A DNA stretch of 14,814 nucleotides from positions 1-14,814 of the forward strand of contig JAUZOX010000026.1 in the NCBI GenBank assembly GCA_030706265.1, written 5' to 3'. Each line of letters opens with the position of its first letter. Position 1 is the stretch's first letter. The DNA comes from Bacteroidota bacterium. Lineage in GTDB: Bacteria; Bacteroidota; Bacteroidia; Bacteroidales; Cfx3-03. Positions 1 to 7,189 of the stretch are shown piece after piece. A program made the translations under genes and the position numbers. Under the pieces are notes generated by a model, which worked only from the letters and a program-made list of their open reading frames with translations, made no database searches and was not told the origin of the DNA.

Positions 1-917
1 AACTGTGTAGCAAGGATACGGTCATAGGCAATAGGAGTGCCTCCTCTTTGTAAGTGGCCAAGGATGGTCTCACGCATGTCGTAAGGACAACCTGCCCGTT
101 TGAGACTATCAACAAGCTGAATGGCAACACCACCCATACGAAGGTTTTCATATCCTATCTCGTCGGATTTCTTGACAACCATGTCGCCTTGTTTGTTCTT
201 GGCACCTTCGGCAATAACGATCAGCGCATATCCTTTATCTTTATGATATCTTGATTCAATTTTTTCAATGACTTTATCGATCTCATATGGGATTTCAGGA
301 ATAAGGCAAACATCGGCCCCGCCTGCGATAGCTGCACTAAGCGCAATCCAACCTGCAAAACGGCCCATGACTTCCAGTACAAGTACACGATTGTGACTCA
401 TAGCTGTGGTCTTTAGTTTGTCTACAGATTCTGTTGCAATCTGAACAGCTGTTTGATATCCAAAAGTAAAGTCGGTAGAAGAAAGGTCATTATCAATGGT
501 TTTGGGAACGCCGATGACATTTAATCCTTTTTCAAAAAGTGCCTGGGAAATGCGTTGCGAACCATCGCCACCAATATTAATTACGGCGTCAATTCCCATA
601 TACTGTAATTTACGGATCATCTCATCAGAACGATCTACTTCACTCCATGAGCCATCTTTGTTCTTGATAGGCCAGGCAAAAGGACCACCTTTATTAGTTG
701 TACCGATAATTGTACCTCCCATGGCATGAATGTCTTGAACTGCCTTTTCATCCAAAACCATGATCTCAGTCGGCTCTTTCAAAACGCCATCGAATGCTTG
801 AATACTTCCGATAACTTCCCAATCTTTTTCCTGTGAAGCCCTGTGAACTATAGCACGGATTACCGCGTTTAGTCCCGGACAATCCCCTCCACCTGTTAAT
901 ACTAATACTCTCTTCAT
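1..917 (-). CDS. pfkA: 6-phosphofructokinase, group III (mixed-substrate) type, 3' end outside window
   Basis: Phosphorylates fructose 6-phosphate to fructose 1,6-bisphosphate in cytoplasmic glycolysis. The frame is open from the ATG at 917 to the window edge, giving 305 residues, so roughly 30-40 C-terminal residues are missing. Visible motifs are the N-terminal LTGGGDCPGLNAVIR loop (7-21), GGDGS (116-120), PKTIDND (138-144, catalytic Asp142), MGRFAGW (184-190) and GHLQRGGTP (287-295). The insertion around residues 77-97 and the Lys in PKTIDND place it with the long mixed-substrate PFKs rather than E. coli PfkA. In that family Gly at the GGDGS position indicates ATP use and Asp indicates pyrophosphate use. 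Here Gly119 (E. coli 104) suggests ATP, while Lys139 (E. coli 124) is the residue common in PPi enzymes. It diverges from mgsA. Family assignment is firm; the phosphoryl donor is inferred. Confidence 0.95.
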   Translation of the reverse strand, partial: MKRVLVLTGGGDCPGLNAVIRAIVHRASQEKDWEVIGSIQAFDGVLKEPTEIMVLDEKAVQDIHAMGGTIIGTTNKGGPFAWPIKNKDGSWSEVDRSDEMIRKLQYMGIDAVINIGGDGSQRISQALFEKGLNVIGVPKTIDNDLSSTDFTFGYQTAVQIATESVDKLKTTAMSHNRVLVLEVMGRFAGWIALSAAIAGGADVCLIPEIPYEIDKVIEKIESRYHKDKGYALIVIAEGAKNKQGDMVVKKSDEIGYENLRMGGVAIQLVDSLKRAGCPYDMRETILGHLQRGGTPIAYDRILATQ

Positions 918-991
918 ATTGTTTTTATGTAGCTTAAACTTTATTAGACTAGACAAATTAAGACCTTTTCTGGACTTTATTAAATTTTTTG

Positions 992-999
992 CAAAAGTA
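992..999 (-). promoter_or_regulatory. Putative -7 box for pfkA
   Basis: On the minus strand this reads TACTTTTG, an exact match to the Bacteroidetes -7 consensus TAnnTTTG. It would start transcription near 985, giving a leader of about 68 nt before the pfkA ATG. I see no good -33 TTTG at the usual distance, so the call rests on the -7 match and its position. Confidence 0.45.
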
Positions 1000-1394
1000 A
1001 TAAAAAAATATCCCTTTTTAATATAACAACAGCAAATGAGTATAATTTTAAACGATTTTAATTAAAATATTAATTTTAATATTTTTTTTGCATTCATTTC
1101 CGGTTATGCTGTTATAAATAAGGCCTGTTTTTTAAAATAAATTACTTTTTTTAAAAATCTGCCCCTCATTTTAGGTAGACGATTCTTAATTATTCATAAC
1201 GGCTATGGTGCCTGAAAACAATTCGGGATAAAAAGGATCTTAGTATCGGGGGAATAGCAATGATAGAGAAGCTGGGTTGTTTTTGAGTGTTGGAACGAGT
1301 TTATTAACAATTCAGATTATCCATTTGTTTGTGTCTATTCAGGTGTATTAAATGATATTTTCAAAATATCCCTGAATCATTGACAATTGTTTTA

Positions 1395-1402
1395 TAATTT
1401 TG
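1395..1402 (+). promoter_or_regulatory. Putative -7 box for mgsA
   Basis: TAATTTTG matches TAnnTTTG exactly and would put the transcript start near 1409, about 45 nt before the mgsA ATG. TTG triplets upstream at 1380-1382 and 1387-1389 are closer than the usual -33 spacing, so the -33 element is unclear. Confidence 0.45.
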
Positions 1403-1453
1403 TAGAATAAATATCAGACATATTATTTCTTTTACTTATTATAAAATATTTTT

Positions 1454-1945
1454 ATGTCAAAACGAAAATGCATTGGCCTGGTAGCACACGACCAGATGAA
1501 AAAAGAGCTGTTGGAATGGGTGGAATATAATGCAGGATCCCTGATTCAACACGATATAGTTTGTACAGGGACAACCGGGAAATTGATTGAGCTGGTTTTT
1601 CGCCGTTACGTTTTAAAAAATCCGGGAGCCACATATAGCTTGAAACGGTTGAATTCAGGGCCGTTGGGTGGTGACCAGCAAATGGGGGCTATGATTGTTG
1701 AAAGAAAAGTAGATGCCCTGTTCTTTTTCTGGGATCCTATGATGCAACAGGCACATGATGTGGATGTGAAAGCATTGTTGCGGATCACGGTGTTATACAA
1801 CATTCCCGTTGCTTCCAACCGATCCACTGCTGATTTTCTTATTTCTTCTCCACTCTTTCAGAAAGACTACAAACCCAAAATCAACGACTACAGCGATTAT
1901 ATCAACAGGATCGTTGATACCACTGTGCCTAAAGATTTGAGGTAG
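1454..1945 (+). CDS. mgsA: Methylglyoxal synthase
   Basis: Converts dihydroxyacetone phosphate to methylglyoxal plus phosphate, the entry to the methylglyoxal bypass that relieves sugar-phosphate build-up. The 163-residue protein is slightly longer than E. coli MgsA (152). Recognisable elements are IGLVAHDQMK (7-16; His12, Asp13 and Lys16), the phosphate-binding TGTTG (38-42), SGPLGGDQQMGA (68-79) with the catalytic Asp74, FFWDP (91-95) and AHDVDVKALLR (100-110) with His101. The C-terminal 25 residues are less conserved. It has its own putative promoter and no visible Shine-Dalgarno, as is usual in this phylum. It diverges from pfkA, and its TAG stop lies two bases from the stop of the convergent nuclease gene. 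Confidence 0.96.
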   Translation: MSKRKCIGLVAHDQMKKELLEWVEYNAGSLIQHDIVCTGTTGKLIELVFRRYVLKNPGATYSLKRLNSGPLGGDQQMGAMIVERKVDALFFFWDPMMQQAHDVDVKALLRITVLYNIPVASNRSTADFLISSPLFQKDYKPKINDYSDYINRIVDTTVPKDLR

Positions 1946-1947
1946 GT

Positions 1948-4839
1948 TTATCTGTTGCAAATAGGTTTAAATGAACAGTAATTGCAACGTTCTTTGTCCG
2001 TAGTTGCCATAAAAGGTAAAGCGGGATCATAGATTTGTCTGAGTAATTCGCTCAATATCTCTTCAAAAGAATGGTAGCTGTTTTCAGTTTGCCATGCCTT
2101 TTGATCGTCCAATGGCATCAAATAGCTGCCAAACTTGCGAAGGCTGATGATGCCCGGCTGTATATTTGCATAGGAGCCTTGTATCTTTTCAGGGTTCTTT
2201 TCGATCAGGAATTTATAAATCAATAATTGTAATGCCTTTGACTTACCCGGGTCCGTGATGAGATCTTCCGGGGTTTTAAGTTTAAGCTCTTTCCTTTCAT
2301 CGACATTCCCCGACTTATAATCAATCAGACGCAATATTTCTCCCGTTTGGTCAATGCGATCGATTAAACCTTTGATTTTAACTTCACGTATTTCACCTTC
2401 GGCTCCCGAATCATCAAGCGGAAACTGGAAACTGAATTCTTTTTCCAACTCCCGAATATATAAGGGCTGTTTATTATCCTGAATAATTGTGAGTTCCTTC
2501 TTTAAATAATTGGTGATATAAAGCTGAGCCACATTTACGATAAGCAGATTCTTACCTTCATTATAGCTCCCCTTAAATGATTTATTTTCATTTAATACGC
2601 GGTGCATAACTTCCGGTACTTTTTTAATCATCGTCCTGAGATGTTCGGCGGTGATGAGTTCGTTGATATAGTCCTGATACAGAATATGCAGCACTTCATG
2701 AATGACCGATCCCATCACCGATGCATCCATTGTTTCTTCGATCTCATCAGGTTCTGATAATTTGAGGACAAAAGAAAAGTAAAACTGCAACGAACAGTTG
2801 ACATATTTTGACAAGCTGGAATGAGAATATCCCGAAACAGCCAATTGATTGAGCTGTGAAATGACTTCGGATGATTTGGAAATGGTTATTCCTTCTGTGT
2901 CAGGCTTTTCTACAGGAGGTAAAGAAAGAATACCCATATCGATAACCGTATTGGGATTTGTCCTTTTCAACTCCTCCCTCAGCTGCAAAATAAAACGACT
3001 TTTATCGCCACCGCCGAGACTATCGGGTTCGGTATTATAAAACATCCATATATCACTCGTCCGTTGTAAAAGACGATAAAAATGATAAGCCATGACGGCG
3101 TCTTTGTCGGTATGGATGGGAATACCAAATTCGGTTTTTATGTTGTACGGAATAAAAGAATCATGTTTTCGGGAACCAGGTAAAAGGTCATCGTTAGCTC
3201 CCAGCAGTATCACCCTGTCGAAATCGAGGGTCCTTGTTTCGAGCATTCCCATTATCTGGATTCCTCTCAAGGGTTCACCATAAAACGGAATCTTTTCGAG
3301 ACGCATCAATTGAAGAATAATTTGCCGGAGTGTCTCCACGTTATTCATCGCTTTATATTGAACATGCATCTTTTTCAGCCGATGCACCAGGCGGGCAAAA
3401 GCAAAGAAGTATTCATGTTCTATCGGGAGATCCTTTCGTACATGGTCTTCTTCGTTTTCTGAAATTTCCCTGGAATTGGAAAATGACTCCTTTAACAGCT
3501 CATTCAGTTGAATCAGATTTTCCAATGCACCCCATGCCGTCTGCCAGGATTTGCTGAGGACGAGATTCAAAACGATGCTCAACGGGGAAGCCAATGAGAC
3601 CTCTTTTTTTGAAGCAGTAATCATTTCAGCAGACTGGAATGCCATTTTTGAATTCTGAAGCTTTATCATCAATGCATTCGTCGCTCCATAGCCACCTGCT
3701 AGTCTTGCAATATAGGGATGCATGAGCAGACGTATAATATCTTTTGTAAAAAACTGTGGCGTTGCTTTCCCGGAAGACACTTGTGCAGAGGTGGCGTGGA
3801 TACTGAAAATGGCATCGATCAGACTGAAGAGGGGGGTATAAGTAAGCGAAAAGCCCATGGTGACATTGAACTCTCCGCATGCTTCGGGAATCGCATTCAA
3901 AACGGGTAATAACATTGACTCATCAGCCAGCACAAGTGCGGTTCCGGTAAGATCTTTGTTTTCTTTAAACAGTTCGGAGATCAGACGTCCTGCTTCTTTC
4001 GCCTGACTCACTTTATTGGGAACACCCCGGATTGTGATTCGTTTGGCGTTCTGTTTAAAATAATCGCCTTTCCAGTGGTATTCTCCTCCGGTGGATCGTT
4101 TCATGTAATAACGAAGGAACCGGCCAGCTTCGTGAATGGGATTGTCAACATAATAGCCGTCGGCATCCCATAACATTTCTGCTTTTCCATTGCGCTCGAG
4201 TTTGGTGGTGATTTTCTCTTCCGCTTTTGTCAATGCATTGAAACCTGTAAAATATATTTTGTCGTAGGGGAGTGCATCCATCCATTCGGTTTCGTCTGCA
4301 AGCTTTCGATAGGCCATGCCTTGCCATGCCAGATTCCCTTTTTTTAATGTATCGCGTAAACCATTGTAATAAACCAGCATGGATGAAAAAAATGAAAGAT
4401 AACTTTTTTCAAATTCCGTAAGTGGCTCACCGGTAGGATTCCAAAGTTCGAGTGCCTTATCGTCACTCAAATAGGAATACAATTGATTTGCATCGGCCAG
4501 ATAAAGATCGATTTCATTAAAGTCGCCCAATAACATTTGTCCCCATTGCATGAATTTTTCAAAGGGCTGGGCATTGTCGCCTTCTATCTTGGCGTGAACA
4601 GCATGGAGCTCAAACAGAAGGGTAAGCGTATCGGCAAGGGTATATCCCGAATATTTAACGATAAAGTCTTCAATGGTCAGCATCTCGGGTAGCCATACCG
4701 GTTTGTCTATCAGTCGGGCAAGATATTTTTTGAGATAAAGGGCCGCACGCCTGTTGGGAGATACGATGCAGACCTTATCAAGATGGTCTTGGTGTTTTGA
4801 AAAAAGATAGGTTGCAGTTTGTTCCAGGAAACCTTCCAT
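1948..4839 (-). CDS. AddB-like PD-(D/E)XK nuclease with Fe-S cysteines
   Basis: A 963-residue protein of the kind annotated in Bacteroidetes as a PD-(D/E)XK nuclease family protein, related to AddB/RecB-type recombination nucleases that process double-strand DNA ends. The N-terminal part (about 20-300) resembles an inactive helicase-like region: it has CIVSPNRRAALYLKKY instead of a Walker A loop. The C-terminal nuclease domain (about 675-963) shows GSVIHEVLH (His714), GLIDRID (Asp827) and LIDYKSG (Asp840, Lys842), the RecB-family active-site pattern. Cys682 (VNCSLQFYF) plus Cys952, Cys955 and Cys961 at the C-terminus match the AddB-type 4Fe-4S staple. Its AddA-like helicase partner is not in the window; the upstream neighbour is a nucleotidyltransferase, 53 bases away. 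The nuclease fold is secure; membership of a working AddAB complex is inferred. Confidence 0.88.
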   Translation of the reverse strand: MEGFLEQTATYLFSKHQDHLDKVCIVSPNRRAALYLKKYLARLIDKPVWLPEMLTIEDFIVKYSGYTLADTLTLLFELHAVHAKIEGDNAQPFEKFMQWGQMLLGDFNEIDLYLADANQLYSYLSDDKALELWNPTGEPLTEFEKSYLSFFSSMLVYYNGLRDTLKKGNLAWQGMAYRKLADETEWMDALPYDKIYFTGFNALTKAEEKITTKLERNGKAEMLWDADGYYVDNPIHEAGRFLRYYMKRSTGGEYHWKGDYFKQNAKRITIRGVPNKVSQAKEAGRLISELFKENKDLTGTALVLADESMLLPVLNAIPEACGEFNVTMGFSLTYTPLFSLIDAIFSIHATSAQVSSGKATPQFFTKDIIRLLMHPYIARLAGGYGATNALMIKLQNSKMAFQSAEMITASKKEVSLASPLSIVLNLVLSKSWQTAWGALENLIQLNELLKESFSNSREISENEEDHVRKDLPIEHEYFFAFARLVHRLKKMHVQYKAMNNVETLRQIILQLMRLEKIPFYGEPLRGIQIMGMLETRTLDFDRVILLGANDDLLPGSRKHDSFIPYNIKTEFGIPIHTDKDAVMAYHFYRLLQRTSDIWMFYNTEPDSLGGGDKSRFILQLREELKRTNPNTVIDMGILSLPPVEKPDTEGITISKSSEVISQLNQLAVSGYSHSSLSKYVNCSLQFYFSFVLKLSEPDEIEETMDASVMGSVIHEVLHILYQDYINELITAEHLRTMIKKVPEVMHRVLNENKSFKGSYNEGKNLLIVNVAQLYITNYLKKELTIIQDNKQPLYIRELEKEFSFQFPLDDSGAEGEIREVKIKGLIDRIDQTGEILRLIDYKSGNVDERKELKLKTPEDLITDPGKSKALQLLIYKFLIEKNPEKIQGSYANIQPGIISLRKFGSYLMPLDDQKAWQTENSYHSFEEILSELLRQIYDPALPFMATTDKERCNYCSFKPICNR

Positions 4840-4892
4840 TGGTTGTTTGTCTTTAAGAGTCGACGTGATTGAAATTAAAATAGGGACGTTGA

Positions 4893-5627
4893 TTATTCAT
4901 TGCTCTTTAACACTTTTTCGGCAGCTTTGAGTTCTTCAATCTTGCCGACATCGGTCCAATAGTCTTCGTTATGCCTGAAAGCCTTGACAGGCCAACCGGC
5001 TGACAGACGAAGATAGACATCGATCATGGAAAACTTTCCGGTTTCAGTTATCAGATTCAACAATTCATAATTGATGACCTGTATTCCACTGAAAGCAAGG
5101 GGCTGCAACTTTTCAGGATCACTTTCCGCAAGTGGCAATTTCAATTCACCGGTTGAATTATTGCGCCATCCCCGCAGGAGATCATCGTCATCAAACAGAA
5201 GTACCCTTGATGATTTCCGGTTCCTGACTGCCAATGTCGCCAGTGCCTGATGGTGCTGATGATAATTATAGAAAGCCAGAAGATCGATGTTTGACAGGAT
5301 ATCGACATTGTGGATGAGTATGGGCTGACCAACCTGAAAAAATTTACAGGCCTTTTTTAAACCGCCTCCTGTATCAAGCAATAAATTACTTTCGTCCGAT
5401 ATGGTAATGTCTGCACCAAAACCATTGTTGTCATTGAGATACTGAATTACCTGGGATGCAAAATGATGAACGTTGACGACGATATGATCAAAGCCGGCAT
5501 CTCGCAATCGGATTATGTTCCGCTGTAAGAGTGTCTGGCCATTAATTTCGACCAGTGCTTTAGGTTTATCATTGGTAAGTGGCCTTAGGCGGGTACCAAG
5601 TCCCGCGGCAAAAAGCATTGCATTCAT
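4893..5627 (-). CDS. Sugar-1-phosphate nucleotidyltransferase (MurU-like)
   Basis: Cytoplasmic NTP_transferase enzyme that joins a sugar 1-phosphate to a nucleoside triphosphate, releasing pyrophosphate. The 244 residues contain the nucleotide-binding loop AAGLGTRLRPLT (7-18), DKPKALVEI (20-28), LDTGGGLKKA (84-93), HNVDILSN (106-113; Asp109 a probable metal ligand) and YWTDVGKIEEL (223-233; Asp226 a probable second ligand). Length and motif order resemble MurU (N-acetylmuramate-1-phosphate uridylyltransferase of cell-wall recycling) and short mannose-1-phosphate guanylyltransferases. The true substrate cannot be decided, and no AmgK-like kinase lies beside it in the window. It has a putative own promoter and may be cotranscribed with the nuclease gene, 53 bases downstream. 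Confidence 0.88.
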   Translation of the reverse strand: MNAMLFAAGLGTRLRPLTNDKPKALVEINGQTLLQRNIIRLRDAGFDHIVVNVHHFASQVIQYLNDNNGFGADITISDESNLLLDTGGGLKKACKFFQVGQPILIHNVDILSNIDLLAFYNYHQHHQALATLAVRNRKSSRVLLFDDDDLLRGWRNNSTGELKLPLAESDPEKLQPLAFSGIQVINYELLNLITETGKFSMIDVYLRLSAGWPVKAFRHNEDYWTDVGKIEELKAAEKVLKSNE

Positions 5628-5676
5628 AATGTTACATTAAGGGGGGAGGGTTAAAACTACATAAGCCCTTCTTCTC

Positions 5677-5684
5677 CAAAAGTA
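5677..5684 (-). promoter_or_regulatory. Putative -7 box for the nucleotidyltransferase/nuclease unit
   Basis: The minus strand reads TACTTTTG, an exact TAnnTTTG match, about 50 bases before the nucleotidyltransferase ATG at 5627. No good -33 element is visible at the expected distance. Confidence 0.4.
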
Positions 5685-5783
5685 ATAAATCGGGGCATGT
5701 GAAAACAGGTTATGGTATGTTATTTTATAACCTAACCCCATCTGCATATTAGGTTTTAATGCGGGTGTGAATTCAATATTGGG

Positions 5784-6203
5784 CTAATCAAGGTCTAAAT
5801 TTCTTCTGTTAGCTTTCTTTATTGCCCTTAACTTTTTGTGTTCGAGCCTGCGCAACTGAGAGGCATAGGTTGGCATTGTTGGCTTCCGTATGGTGATCGG
5901 CTGCAGCGCATCTTCAAGAAGCGCAAAGAACCTTTCGATGGCAATCTCCTTGTTTTTCAGCTGAGTGCGCTCACTCTGAGAGACAATGAGCAGTTCTCCG
6001 GCATTATTGATCCTGGATTTTAATTTATGAACGACGATTTCCTTTTCTTCGTCCGACAGCAACTGAGAGTTGAAGACATTAAACCTCAATTCAATTTTCG
6101 TGCTGACTTTATTTACATTCTGTCCTCCCGGGCCACTGCTTTTTGAGGCACTGATGGTAAATTCGTTTTCAAAATTGCGTTCTCTTAAAGGTACTTTAGT
6201 CAT
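5784..6203 (-). CDS. arfB: Alternative ribosome-rescue factor ArfB (YaeJ-type peptidyl-tRNA hydrolase)
   Basis: Releases nascent chains from ribosomes stalled on messages lacking a stop codon, as a backup to tmRNA. The 139-residue size matches E. coli ArfB (140). It has the release-factor catalytic loop SSGPGGQNVNKVSTKIELR (22-40) with GGQ at 26-28, and a strongly basic C-terminal tail (117-136, rich in Arg and Lys) of the type that enters the empty mRNA channel. The short size and the lack of codon-recognition domains separate it from RF1/RF2. The ATG at 6203 is preceded by T-rich sequence and a long hairpin. The nucleotidyltransferase follows after 156 bases. Confidence 0.93.
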   Translation of the reverse strand: MTKVPLRERNFENEFTISASKSSGPGGQNVNKVSTKIELRFNVFNSQLLSDEEKEIVVHKLKSRINNAGELLIVSQSERTQLKNKEIAIERFFALLEDALQPITIRKPTMPTYASQLRRLEHKKLRAIKKANRRNLDLD

Positions 6204-6218
6204 AGAAGGAATAAAAAA

Positions 6219-6271
6219 TAAAGTTACATTAATTTTTAAACTTAAAGGTTTATAAAATCAATGTAACTTTA
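6219..6271 (-). terminator. Long AT-rich hairpin between the isomerase and arfB genes
   Basis: TAAAGTTACATT (6219-6230) and AATGTAACTTTA (6260-6271) are perfect 12-bp arms. Inside them, ATTTTTAAAC and GTTTATAAAAT pair further with one bulge, around a TTAAAG loop, giving about 22 paired positions. Read on the minus strand, the hairpin is followed at once by a T-rich run, which suits a factor-independent terminator for the three-gene operon ending at 6324. The stem is nearly GC-free, so it would be weak, and it ends 15 bases before the arfB ATG. It could instead be an arfB leader structure. Confidence 0.45.
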
Positions 6272-6323
6272 GATATAGATTTAACCGAATATTGGATTTC
6301 TGATATTCAGCAAATAAGAGCGG

Positions 6324-7187
6324 CTATTTTTGAGCAATCAATCGCTCCAGAAGCATTTGGGTCGCTTTAATGCCTTCATCTTCAGTCAGGCGGGTTCCCT
6401 CATATTCAATGTCGATATAGCCTTTATAGCCGGAATCTTTTACAATTTTAATCATCCTGGCATAATCAATCTTGGTTTCGTTACCCTGGGCATCAAAATC
6501 ATATGATTTTCCACTGACCCCTTTTGCAAAAGGCATCATGTCTTGGGTGCCCTGGTAGCGATCATATTCATAGAAATTACCAAAATCGGGTAATGTTCCA
6601 CAATTGGGTTTGTTGACTGCTTTGATGACCTCCGACAACCATTTCCCATTTGAAGAATAACCACCGTGGTTTTCTACGATTACGTTGATTTTATCCTTTG
6701 CGGCATAATCACATAATTTCGATAAACCATCAATGGCAGCCTTTTTAACCTGTTCCATCGTGCCCTGTCCCTGAACATTGACGCGGATAGAATGACAGCC
6801 TAAAAACTTAGCTGCTTTCACCCATTTATGGTGGTTTTCAACAGTTTTGTTGCGAACAGCTTCCGAAGTATCAGCGAGAGGTCCTTCACCATCAATCATG
6901 ATGAGCAGACTTTTTACCCCGTATTTCTTGCATTCATTTTTGAGGTTTTGCAGATAGGTTTGATCGTCCCCTTTCCCTTTGAAAAAAGTACTGACATACT
7001 CTACGGCATCGAGATTGTATTTGGTTTTTGCAATCTTGGGAAAGTCAAGATTTGTAATCTCCCCATTATTAAGGGCCCTATGCAACGACCATTCAGCCAG
7101 AGATAACTTTAACGGTTTCTGCCCTGATGCAATTGAACCTGATACTACCATGAAGAACAGAATGATATATGTTTTTAGCCTTAACAT
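6324..7187 (-). CDS. Exported xylose-isomerase-like TIM-barrel protein (sugar phosphate isomerase/epimerase family)
   Basis: A 287-residue protein with an N-terminal signal peptide (hydrophobic 6-20, probable cleavage near SIASG/Q23), so it should act in the periplasm. The rest is an AP_endonuc_2/xylose-isomerase-like barrel that normally binds a metal and acts on free or keto sugars. Candidate ligands are Glu172 (VIVENHGGY, 169-177), Asp201 (LPDFGNF) and Glu261 (IDIEYEG). No His occurs between Asp201 and Glu261, where many family members carry their third ligand; the segment there reads GVSGKSYDFD. The ATG at 7187 follows the stop of the DUF1080 gene by two bases, so the two are surely cotranscribed. 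Context suggests a step on a 3-keto sugar, such as elimination, hydration or isomerisation. The exact reaction is not known. Confidence 0.85.
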   Translation of the reverse strand: MLRLKTYIILFFMVVSGSIASGQKPLKLSLAEWSLHRALNNGEITNLDFPKIAKTKYNLDAVEYVSTFFKGKGDDQTYLQNLKNECKKYGVKSLLIMIDGEGPLADTSEAVRNKTVENHHKWVKAAKFLGCHSIRVNVQGQGTMEQVKKAAIDGLSKLCDYAAKDKINVIVENHGGYSSNGKWLSEVIKAVNKPNCGTLPDFGNFYEYDRYQGTQDMMPFAKGVSGKSYDFDAQGNETKIDYARMIKIVKDSGYKGYIDIEYEGTRLTEDEGIKATQMLLERLIAQK

Positions 7188-7189
7188 CT

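Larger units (their letters stand above)
918..1453. other. Divergent intergenic region between pfkA and mgsA
   Basis: 536 bases with no supportable gene. The pfkA-proximal half is very AT-rich and includes a small inverted repeat (ATTAAAAT at 1061-1068, ATTTTAAT at 1073-1080). Putative -7 boxes for the two divergent genes lie near each end. The stretch 1186-1330 is less AT-biased but shows no open frame, tRNA or clear RNA structure. Confidence 0.6.

Noticed and set aside
496..729. Plus-strand 77-codon frame inside the phosphofructokinase region
   Set aside because: Antisense to a clear pfkA frame containing all family motifs.
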